A program made the translations under genes and the position numbers. A stretch of 64,000 nucleotides of DNA, from positions 1,131,501 through 1,195,500 of the forward strand of contig JAJGOT010000203.1 of the NCBI GenBank assembly GCA_022457155.1, written 5' to 3'. Positions 24,201-36,400 of the stretch are shown here, one piece after another. This stretch comes from Cladopsammia gracilis (lineage: Eukaryota > Cnidaria > Anthozoa > Scleractinia > Dendrophylliidae). Position 1 is the stretch's first letter, and every line of letters begins with the position of its first letter. The notes under the pieces are model-generated. The model was not told the origin of the DNA, ran no database searches, and saw only the letters and a program-made list of their open reading frames with translations.

Positions 24201-27200
24201 CCGTACAAATTCCTGGGATGCCTTTTTATGACACATACAGATTTCCATCATAAATCGAAACGTTGGCCAGTGTTAAGTTTTGTACCCTAACAGACTAACA
24301 GACACTTTTAAACGACTTACAACATAAGAGAAAGAAATGGTCAAAAGAACATTAAAATCAAAACATCTGACCATTTCAGATAAGAGCGTGCGAAAGAGCG
24401 CCAAAGATCAAATTCAAGAAATGGTCACACTATAGGATTTCGTCAACAGACTGAGAAGTTAGAATCCATAATTGACTCTGGGTTTAGAAAATAAGAATAT
24501 AACCCCGTTTACCTGAATCAGCAATATCACCTTCTTGGGTTCTTTCTCTGCTCCTGCTTTCTGCTATTTTCGCTAACCGCTGAATCGCTAAGAGCAGCGA
24601 GGTGTTGAGAGAGTCCAGATCTGTCAGAAATGTGTTTACAGTGCCAATAACTGCAGAAATGAAAGGAAGACATGTTTACATTTATCTCTGGACAGTTAGG
24701 CCAAGCTAGTGTAATTCCAATAAGACTTATACTCACTGTGCTTGTCAATCTTCTCTTCGCAAGTTCTCTCTCCACCTCGTTCGGTCAACATGTCCGTACT
24801 CCAAATACTAAAATCTCTGCACCCTTTCCAAATTTTGTTTTTGAGGGCGACAAGTGGACGACCAAGACCTTTTTCAACAGGGCAGCTGATACAAAATTAA
24901 CAACACTTGTTAAAAGTTCCAGCACTGAGTATTATCAGCATGGTGATAATCAACTCGCATGAGTTCTCGCCAATTCTTTTAGCTGTCACGAACAGTAGCT
25001 TTTGGCAAGAATGGCTAATCAACATTCAAAAAAAAAGGCGCGTCGCTTCATTGTCGCACTTGCGACAATGGAAAACTAAAATTACGGATAAGTGTTTTTG
25101 GCTATCTTCAGGAAGTTCCTATCGCAGAGTGCGTTTAAAGAAATCTTACTTTACTCACCACGTTGGTGTAAACTTTGGCAGCATTTCATCGATAGCTTCA
25201 GCAATGCCCTCAAGCTTTACAAAGGCATCTGATACTGTTCTAAACTGACGCCTAAGTGATATACCAAATCAATACCAAATCAACATATCTCACTAAAAAC
25301 AATTAAATTATTGCATTTAGCAGCAGACATATCTGTACAGATCATAAAGAAAAAGCAAACAGCTCCGACCGCCTTAACTTTTGATCACTTAATATACTCT
25401 CGTGAGCGTTAAAACGAAAATAAGATGTTATTACTGTTAGAATTCGCTGGCTACAGTAGTTTATTAATGCAACAATGCTGGGAAATGTGAAATGAGAACT
25501 TTTAATGCTTTGGGAAAGAAAAACAAACAAACAATTAGAAATTACCAAGAAGCTAAGAACGTTGTCTTGTCATTCCCACTGGTATTGTTTAACACGTGAT
25601 CAGCCACTGCAGCATAAGGTCTGACAGCTTTAGCGAGCTGTTGCACTTTCGTCACAGAGTCCTGGAATTTAGACAAATAATCTATCAGAAACTCCACTGA
25701 AGCATTATTTTTTTGGTACGTGGTCAGTAAATTTACTTGGGTAGTTGGATACTATAGTCCTCCAGAAACTGGGCTGCAACCAACAGTTTGTGGACCTAAT
25801 TAACCTAGCTAATTAGATAATGTTATTATATAAACTTCAAAGAAAAACGAACATCTTCGTCAATCTTTATCAATTAATGATCGGAAAGGTTTGTAAAATC
25901 TTCGGGCAGTATTCGGAGAATTTTAGAAAAACTTCGGAAAATTGGTTAAAACTTCGTAAATAGTGTCATTTATATAATAAATACATGGCTGGTTGGAGAT
26001 TTGAAATTTCCCTTCGAGTGCCCTATATCAATACCTATATCACTGTATCACTATATACAGCCTGAAAATTACACCCGGTTATTACCATAATGGCTTTATG
26101 GCTACTCCTGAACTTGGGCACAGGATGTACGGTTACACATTGTTGGATTGCATTGTGGAGACACAAGAGTGCTCAAACTGAAATCAGTGAGCGAAGCAAT
26201 ATGCCAATAGTGAACACCTCTTACGAGGCTCTCCACCCAATCCAATTTATATATATATATAACCGTACATCCTGTGCCCAAGTTCAGGAGTTGCCATAAA
26301 GCCATTATGGTAATAACCGGGAGGGCACATTGTATACATAATTGTATATTACGCTCACTGTTATACAGTTTGAGCACTCTCTGGATTGGGTCGAGAGCCT
26401 CGTAAAAGGTGTTCACTACTGGCATATTGCTTCGCTCACTGATTTCAGTTTGAGCACTCTTGTGTCTCCACAATGCAATCCAACAATGTGTAACCGTACA
26501 TCCTGTGCCCAAGTTCAGGAGTTGCCATAAAGCCATTATGGTAATAACCGGGTGTAATTTTCGGGCTGTATATAGTGATACAGTAACGACTCTGGAGAAC
26601 TTCTAAGAGGATTTTCAAATTTGGCATTTCATCATCCCACATTTTCCTTTATAACAATTATCATTATTTTTTTTCTTACAAAGAAACGCTAAGGTACCTC
26701 TAATGTCTGGGTAATTTCTTTAACGAGATGATCATCAGAAGACGACAGAGCCAGAGGTGAGAGCATGGTTTGCGGTAAAGGAGTCCACTCCTGAACAGAC
26801 ACCACATCTCTGGGACAGCATCTCAACAATAACGACATCTGTTGCAGCACTTGGGCCGTGTGGGTTAAAAGAGTCATCATTCCTACCTTCAGAAGACAAA
26901 GAAATTCAAACAGTTATTTATAGTCTTTTTTATATATTAGGCAATGACCATTAGAACATACTGCTCATCAGGACATATGGAAATAATTGGCCGCATAACG
27001 GAAAACATTTCAGTGGTTCTAAGTTAACCCTATTCGGCCTGGGGGGGGGAACGTTCATAACTTCTTTAATATGTATTCAAACGCCATCAAACTTTGTGAC
27101 TTTTCCTAAAATTTATCTGGCAACAATTTTATGACAATTTTTTGATCACGTGACTTGATGTTTCCATGGCAACAAGATTTTGACAGCCATGTTTTTTGAA

Positions 27201-28847
27201 ATTTGCATATTTGTACCTTTGAGTGAAGAAAAACAATGTTTATTGGTATAACTTTTATATTTTCACGTCATTTAGCATTTATTTATTGGTTTTGATTAAT
27301 TTTGAGTCAATTTGGACGGTTTTTAAGAGGTTTTAAAAAATTTCAGAAATCCAAGATGGCGGATCCAAGATGGCGGCCGTAAAACTAATTACCTAATAAC
27401 TACGTCATATGACGTCATCGTTCCATTGTGCGGACCGCAAAGGAGACAGTTTCGGACGTACTATGTACCCTCTAGGTTTCATTGTCGTAGCCTTAATGTT
27501 CTTGAAGTTACGAAGGGGGGGGGGCACAATGTGCCCCCCCCCCCAGGCTCAGGAACTCAAAAAAAGCCCAGGCCGAATAGGGTTAAAAAAAAAATTCCAC
27601 TGTTTCACATCTGTTGTGTAAGGTTTTTAAAAAATTGATGACAATTGTTACGTAGCACACGTTTAGATATCTAAAGAACTGTCCGCTTGGACATGGACTT
27701 ACTGTGCGCTGTTTCAACTCGGTCTGAGGCGGAAGAGATGTAAATATATCGTTTATATTATCATCTGGTAAGCCAACAATGTCCACCAGCTGTTCCAGGC
27801 ATACGCTAAGGTGCAAACAACATTACAATCGTAAACAGCCTGAATAAACAAGTTAAAGTATATCATCATATCTCATTTTTGCTGATAACAAGTGGCTTGG
27901 AACATCACCTTTCTAAGTAATGGGGCTGGCCAATACCCCCATTTCACCAACGGCATTCCATGAGATAAGGTCAACAACTCGGGAAAAATATAGCAACATT
28001 TCTTGTGAAATTAGATCCCACGAGCTCCACGACTTTGAAAGTTCTTTTTCCCCCGCCCTCCCACCCATTTACTAGCTCCAGTTTTAACCTTTTTTTCCAC
28101 TTCGGATCTATAGATGGTTTTCACTCACGGGACCTTCAGCCTGTGGGACTCAAATGACAAAGGCCATGGCGGCCATGTTGGCGTACCAACATGGCCGCCG
28201 TGACGAAACGTGAAAACCACATATTGTGTTCATTGTTTCAAATTACTGGAACAATGAACGTTATTTGCTTCCTATTCTTAATCGATTATCCATCGAACAA
28301 TAGCAGTTTAGATAGTTTACTATGCCAAAGAAACATTGATATATGCACCATGAAGATGACACTACAATACAAGAGATAGGGCAGTTTCCACCTGTGTCAT
28401 AAAACCAAAAACCAAAGTAAAATTGTTACCTTGCACTTGAGATGTGTCGTGACAAATGTGCGATGACTTTTCTCTGTTCATAGCAAACATGGAGCAGATG
28501 ATGACTGCAACCTTTACAACGATCTATGTAACCAACACTGAGTTCCTAAAAGAAACAACAATAATACAGCCATCTTGTACAATTACTACAAACTGCCGAT
28601 GACCCAAGTAAAGTCAGAAAAGATCCGATTTACTCTTCATTTAGATTAATGTCTTGAGCAGCAACGTTCAGACACCTGTCCGATCAATCAAACACACAAC
28701 GCGCGCTTTGATTGGTTTAAACTAAATCGTAAAAACTCTTATTCTTCGGCCATTTCAACTTTAACAGAAATAAAATACACACTGCGGTTATAAACATGAC
28801 AAAACAACGCATGTTGTAAAAAACTTTGATTAATGACTTGACGTTTC

Positions 28848-28878
<31 letters not shown>

Positions 28879-30268
28879 GGTTGGATATAATACAATAAAA
28901 TTTAAATGCTATGGAGAAAGACTGGAACCTAATTAAAAGAAATGACAATAGTGAAAAAATGATAAAATACAGACCTATCTTAAAGTCTGCTAGAAAATAT
29001 AGAAAAATATATACAAGGCTAGTAAAGAAAACGTTTCTCACTACCCACATTTTAATTTAAAGCTGGTTTTAAATCCTCAATCAATAATGTCTCCTTAAAT
29101 AACCGCAGTGTGTATTTTATTTTTGGTTTAAACTAATTACCCTAATTCTACAAAAAAAGAAAAAGTTCTTTGAATGCTTACACCAAACTAGATTACTGAT
29201 TACTGATAATTAATGTAACTAACTAACTAACGACATCTTATGAATTTTGTTATGTGACCTGTTTGAATTGAATTATTTTTTTAACAGTTATCACAACACT
29301 TAGTCAACATCAGGAGAAAATCGTGAAATTTAAGATGCCAAAGTGACTTCCTTCTGTTACTGTTGAGAAACGTAAACAAGCAAAAAATACTGTCAATAAC
29401 TAAATATAAGTTGTAACTTGGAAAGCTGCACAATTAATAATTTTCATTTCACTATTTCATTTCTTTAGGCCACTTCGAATAAAAATTAAAATGATTTATT
29501 ATGGTTATTATGGTCCTCAAAATGTCATGAATATGTGAAAATATTGCATTGCATTGCATTGCATTGCATTGCATTGCATTGCATTGCATTGCATTGCATT
29601 GAAAGTGAACTGTATTGATTTTGTCTCTAGCATTCGGGACTACTTTCAGAAATTTAAAGTAAAATATCCTCAGTCCCTGACGGAAGTCGAACCCGACCAA
29701 ATGTTATCTCACCTTTGAAGGCGTTACCATGGCAGCAGTGAAGGCAGCAGACCTGGCAAGTGACTTGTAGTAATGGTGACAGCAGCCATCCAAAAGAGTA
29801 CGTACTTCATGCAAAAAATTTCTGGGAAAAAATCATTCACCAGCAGCAGATAAAGACGTAGAAAGGACTAAAAATCAGGTTACGATTGTTTCAATAGTAA
29901 TTTAAATAACTATAGCCGTTCCAATGTTTCAAGTAACTTCAATCGTGTTTCTATTATTTCAAACCAAAACGCTTGATCTAACTGCAGTTGGCACGTCATA
30001 CAAACGCTTAAAAGATTATGCCCTGCACCTCATAGAAAAAAACCACGGTTTAAAAGCAAAACCCACTAACGGTACGACCAAGTAACTTTCTTAGAAGCGG
30101 GAAAAACTTAATATTTCTATTCTCAGACACTGTGCACATTGTAATAACCCATTATGTTGCCAGTAGTTATTTTAATTGTTAATAAACATCTTGTTCTCAT
30201 TATTATTATTATTAAAATAAGATTTTTTTAGTCAGCATTATTATTATTATTATTATTATTTAATAAAA

Positions 30269-30303
<35 letters not shown>

Positions 30304-30375
30304 CATTATGTGTTCTCTATATAATTATGTGTTCTACATGGTGGCCGGGTCCAAACCATGGACCTAGGGCACCCA

Positions 30376-30437
<62 letters not shown>

Positions 30438-33396
30438 GGAATTTTTTTAGTAACACTTTTACGATATTTTATGGATTGTAATTATGAATATTTTTAGCAT
30501 TTTAGTAGGTTAATAATTGTAAACGTGAATTCTTAAATTTTTAGCATTCTAGTAGATCAATAATTGTAGACGTAAGATTGTTTGACAATATGTTAATTAT
30601 TATTATTATTATTATTATTGTTATTCGATTCTCTCCAGTTGCCGGATGTTCTACTGGGTAATGTTTATTGTGTCTCAGCCACTCCCCGTAGCTTAGAGAC
30701 ACAACACTTTCCTCAACAAGTGCGCAGTTCCGAGAATGGCCGATATTTGTACACTTCCAAGGAAGTCAGGCACATCTAACTTTCCAAACCAGGTCTTTGC
30801 ACCTTTCGATATGCTTCCAAGAGCACCAATCACGATAGGTGTTATTGTGACTTTCGATGCTCCATGAATCCTTCTAATTTCAAATGCTAGTTCCTGGTAC
30901 TTCTCAACCTTCTCCTCAGTCCTGGTGATATTCTGGTCCGCTGGCACAGCTATATCTATAAGTGTCCATTTCTGTGTACCTTTATGCACTAGAGTTATAT
31001 CTGGCCGATTATGCTTCAGCACTTTGTCTGTGTAGATAGTCATGTCCCAGGTAATCCTCACTTCTCCATTCTCTACGATCGGCAAGGGTTGATGGTCATA
31101 CCACTTGTCAGAACACTCTATCCCATACTTCCTGCACATCTCCCAGTGTACCCGCAGGGCTACCTTGTCGTGACGCTTCCTATACTCTCTCTGGGCAAGC
31201 TTCTTACATCCACTGACAATATGTCGTATTGTTTCAGTGGCATCCCCACACAATCTACACAGTGGTGTCTCTGAGGTCTTATCTATGCTGTACCTGATAG
31301 AGTTTGTTCTTAAAGCTTGTTCCTGAGCAGCAAGAATCAAACCTTCTGTCTCCTTTTTTAAGAATCCATTCCTGAGCCATCTCCAAGACTCCTCTCCAGC
31401 TTCATCTGATATTTGTTGGACAAATGCACCATGTAAGGTTTTCTCCTTCCAGTTTTTAACTTTCTCTTCTTTCCTTCTCCTCTCATAGTCCTGCAGGCTC
31501 TCTTCTTCAACAATCACTTTCTCCTTCAACACAGCTTGAAGCATCCACTCTGTGCTCTCTCTTATGTAGCCATGAAGGGATTTGCTCTCCCTACTTACAC
31601 ACTCCTCGATGCCAATCAATCCTCTTCCCCCTTCCTTTCTCGGCAGGTACAACCTCGCAACATTACTCCTGGTGTGCAGGCAACCATTCATTGCCAAGAT
31701 CTTCCTAGTTCTTCTATCCTTGTTGGTTACCTCCTCCATTGTCCAGTCCACAATCCCCGCACTGTAGCGTACTACACCTACAGCCCAAGTGTTAATGCCA
31801 CCGATCAAATTTCCCCCATTGAGTTTTGACCTACACAACTTCTTGACTCTTCTGATATACTCCGCTGTTATCTTGCCTTTCATCTTGGTATTGAGAGTCT
31901 GGTCCAACTGTAAGATGCCAAGATATTTATAACCTTCTTCCTCTATTTCCCCGATGTGCTGGTCGTCGGGTAGGTCTATTCCACTGCTGCCAACTTGTCT
32001 TCCCCTTCTCATTTCCAGGACAGCACACTTGTCAAGCCCAAACGACATCTTAATATCTTGAGAGAAGATCCTTACTACTTGAATAAGTAAGTCTAGTTGA
32101 TCTTTGCTCGTTCCGTACAACTTCAGATCATCCATGAAAAGCAGGTGGTTAATGGGTTTCGTGTCCTTTGCCAGTCTGTATCCACCTCTCATATTTTGTA
32201 GTACAAGGGTCAAGGGTAACATGATCACTATAAACAGTAATGGTGACAAGGAGTCACCTTGAAAAATTCCTCTCCTAATGTCTACCTGCCCGAGAACCGT
32301 TCCTCCTGATGTCAATACGGTCTTCCAATTCTCCATGCTGTTGCTGATTATAGAGATCATATTCTTGGCAGCCCCAACCATCTCTAGGCATTTCAAGATC
32401 CATGAATGTGGCACCATATCATATGCCTTCTTGTAGTCTATCCAGGCCATTGACAAGTTTGTCAACGTTCTCCGGCAGTTCTTCAGGATTGCTTTATCTA
32501 TAAGCAATTGATCTTTAGTTCCTCGAGATCCCTTCCTGCACCCCTTCTGTTCATCTGTTAGCAGTCCATTCCTTTCCAAGTGCTGGTATAACTTCTCTCC
32601 CATAATTCCTGTCAAGAGCTTCCACATCATGGGTAAGCAAGCAATGAATGGGGCGGTAGTTACTGGCCAGGGCACCCTTCGTTGGGTCCTTTTGTATCAA
32701 AACTGTTCTTCCCCTGACCATCCACTCTGGTACATTCCCTTGACATATACAGTCTTGCAAGCATTCTTGCAATCTAGCGTGCAATCCAGTCAGTTTCTTA
32801 AACCAGAACCCTCGAACAAGATCGGGCCCGGCTGCCTTCCAGTTTGCCATCTTGCTCACTCCAGTTCTAATATCCTCCACAGTGATGCTAATATCTTCTT
32901 GCACCTCTGTTGTACTGAACTCCACCTCTACATCTTCTAACCAAGATGCTTTCTCATTGTAACCAACTTCCTCCGACCAGATCTTGTTCCAGAAGGAGGT
33001 TGCTTCTGAGGGATTAGGTAACACCGTTTCCCCTCGTTCCTTTCCATCTAGTGTTTCGTAGAACAGCCTCTGGTTGGTTCTAAACAGGTGGTTCTGTTTA
33101 TTATTATTATTATTATTATTATCATTATTATTATTATTATTATTATTATCGATATGTATATAAATATATTTTAATTACGTATAGTTAATATTTTGTATTT
33201 GTTTTACTCCATTAGTTTTTTAAATTATAATATTTTTGAATATCTATTTGCTTGAACTTGTCAAGCGTTATGAAATGAAAATTTATGAATGAACGTTATA
33301 GCTTTTTCAAATGTACATATTTTATCGTAATTAGAATTTTAATGTTTTGTAAATAGTTATTTTAATTGTTAATAAACATATTGTTATTATTAAAAA

Positions 33397-33437
<41 letters not shown>

Positions 33438-36400
33438 GTAACGATGTTCTGCGATTACTTACGGCGATCTGTCTGAAAGGAGAGTAACTGATCTTGTAAG
33501 AGTTTCTTCATCAACTGCGGCAAGCAACATGGGTTCCTTTCCTGTGGACTGCCGTTCAAGGTTAAGTCCTTTACGGTATGACACTCCTAAAAAGACCAAC
33601 ACTTACTTCAAAAATGAGTTAACAATACGTACTTTAGAGGAGCAATCTCACCATTATTAGCACCATTTCGAAAAGCAAAAAAAAAATAATTGTATGAATG
33701 CAAACATAAAAATAATGTTCAAGTTTTGTTAACAATTACTATGCTAATTACTATACTAGTATACTAGAATACTACTATACTAGATAGATAGATAGATAAT
33801 CTTTATTTATCCACGGACAATTCATCAGCTATAAATAATAAAAAACATTTAAAATATATCGATATCAACATGCATTAAGTAAATAAGATACTATTATAAA
33901 AACTATACTTAAAACCTAAACCTAACTAAAGCTGCTTTCCACGAATGCCGTGCCTTAACGTACTTCTTTAATTAAACGCTTAAATAACCCAAGGGACTCT
34001 GCTTGTCTTATATCACGAGGAAGACTGTTCCACTAGTGTGCTAGTATACTAGTACACTAGTATACTAGTATACTAGTATACTAGAATACAACTATACTAG
34101 TATACTAGTGTACAAGATACTAGTATACTAGTGTACAAGAATACTACTATACTAGTGTACTAGTATACTAGAATACAACTATACTAGTGTACTAGTATAC
34201 TAGAATATAACTATACTAGTATACTAGAATACAACTATACTAGTATACTAGTGTACTAGAATACTACTATACTAGTGTACTAGTATACCAGTGAGTATTT
34301 GGCTGCGGATGGAAAAAAATCATAGCTTAATTCTGATTATGGTTTGTTCGGCATTGAATCATCGTCTCATTTTAGTAGTATATGAACTTTTTTCTATCAT
34401 ACCAAGAGAAGCCAACGTCTTGAACAGGTCTGACAGACTTTTCCGCTTCCGTTGTTGAATATGTTTACTCAACTCAGCCCGCTTTTCTTTTGGCTGAAGG
34501 GAAAAAGATGGTTAGAAATATTAGAAGAAAGATAAAATGATATGTTACCTTAAAAACGTTTTGAAACTGATCTAAAAAATGTTTAAATGATCTTATAAAA
34601 AACTTTTAAGAAACTAAATTTTCGACAACTCTCTGTTGCCTTTGTCAGAGTTAGTTTGAAACAGTGTCACTGCATTAATAATCGGTTTTTATTTGCTGCT
34701 GGTCTCCAGGGATGCTGCTGACGGTAAATAAACCTGTGGGAATTGTATATGTTCGTTTGCGGAGTTGCGGTCTTGAATGGAATGCAAAGCTTCTGGGAAA
34801 AGGCGTTCTTGCATATTGTTCAGGTTCCTTTCTAGAATTTCAACGTAGTCTGGGTGAATGTCGTTATGTATTGTTTGGGCGTGGTGCCTAATTGCGCTTT
34901 CAATGTTCGATCTTGTGCCCGGCTTGTGTTCTGCACCTCGTGAATTCCAGGATCTCTTACTTTCTCCGACATCGGTGAAATCACATGTCTTACACTTAAC
35001 TTTGTAAACAATTCCTTTGATCTGATTTACAGTGGGGCGGTCTTTTGGTTTCTTAAAAATGCTGCCTAGTGTTTTAACGGGTTTCAACGTGGTCCCAATG
35101 TTTTCTTTGCTGAGTACACGTCGAACTCTCTCGGAAACACCCTTTACGCAAGGGATTGAAGCGTAACCCCTCCGATTCAATTGATTTTCTTGATTTTCTG
35201 GCTGTTTGTTTAAAGGCGATCCCATCGCAGCATCCCTGAAGACCAGCGGCAAATAAGAACCGATCATGCAGTAACACTGTTTCAAACTAACTCTGACGAA
35301 GGCAAAAGAGATTTTCTTAAAAATTCTTTATAAGATCATTTTAACGTTTTTTACATCAGTTTCAAAACGTTTTTAAGTTAACATGATAAATACTGATCGC
35401 CCGAGTAACATAAAATGTGTAAGTATATAAATAAAAGGCCAAACAAAAAGGAAATAAAATCATATCATACAGCTAAAGTTTCGAACCCTAGCCCTTGGTC
35501 AGAGTGAATCAAGGAATTGTGGGTTGCTCTGACGGAGGGCGAGCGCTCGAAACTTCAGCTTTTTTTACGGTGATCAATTTACTTCATAAACTCAGTTAAT
35601 AAAACCAAATTTTTATGTCCACCTTATAATTGATGTCTGGGGAATAAAATGTCACAGTTACTTCTTCATGGTGCCGTTAGTATTTAACAATTTTCAAAAC
35701 GGATTTGAAACCTTGTTGATCAATCCTACCACAGATATTGTTGTACAAAGTGTTTGTTTAAAAATACTGATGGTCAAAGTGCATGTATATTCACGTTACC
35801 TGGCTGGACACATCTAAAGCTTGAAGTTCATTCGAGCTGGTAATAACTTCACCTAAAGGAACAACAATAAACAAAAACATTAAAAGCACGTTAGGCTACA
35901 TTGTAAAACGAAATTTTCAAAGGAAATTTATTACCAAACATATGTTTTAAAAGAATTTAATTACTGATTTCTGTTACGAGATACAAATTGGATTTGTATT
36001 TCAATGACACTCGCTTGTTAGACCATTTTATTCCTTTCTTATTCATATCTTATTCATATCTGTACCTTATTATTTATAACTCGTTATTCTTATGTATTTC
36101 ACATACTTGCCACATTCTTACGCTTTTTACACATTTTACTTTACATTTGTATATATAGACCTACGCGGAATATTTGTCTTTTTATCCCTGATGATGCTGT
36201 TGATCGGCGAAAGCTGGGATTTTACCGTTTTATCACAGTAGTTTAAGGCCTCATTCGATAAATTTTTATAAATTGGATTAGGTTTTAGTTTCAAGCGAAA
36301 TTTCCACACGAGCGACGCAAACGCAAACGCGTGATCAAAAGACCGGCACAAGCGCAAACAAACACCGCGTGAACTACCACAACAAGCACCGACCAAAGAA

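Larger units (their letters stand above)
34538..35387 (-). mobile_element. Penelope-like element remnant with inverted arms
   Basis: The arms are inverted copies of each other: the left runs from about 34538 to 34722 and the right from about 35222 to 35387. They share CTTAAAAACGTTTTGAAACTGA and, further in, GAGTTAGTTTGAAACAGTG. Between them is a GIY-YIG endonuclease segment. Penelope-like elements are known to carry terminal repeats in direct or inverted order. Confidence 0.85.

Noticed and set aside
31011..31829. Plus-strand frames of 61-97 codons
   Set aside because: Antisense of the retrotransposon endonuclease and RT coding region.
33459..33586. Alternative frame of exon 35 ([12 protein letters not shown]...) with donor gtaatc
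   Set aside because: It chains with exon 36 but not with exon 34, whereas the VSYRKGL frame with donor gtaagt chains on both sides and matches midasin.
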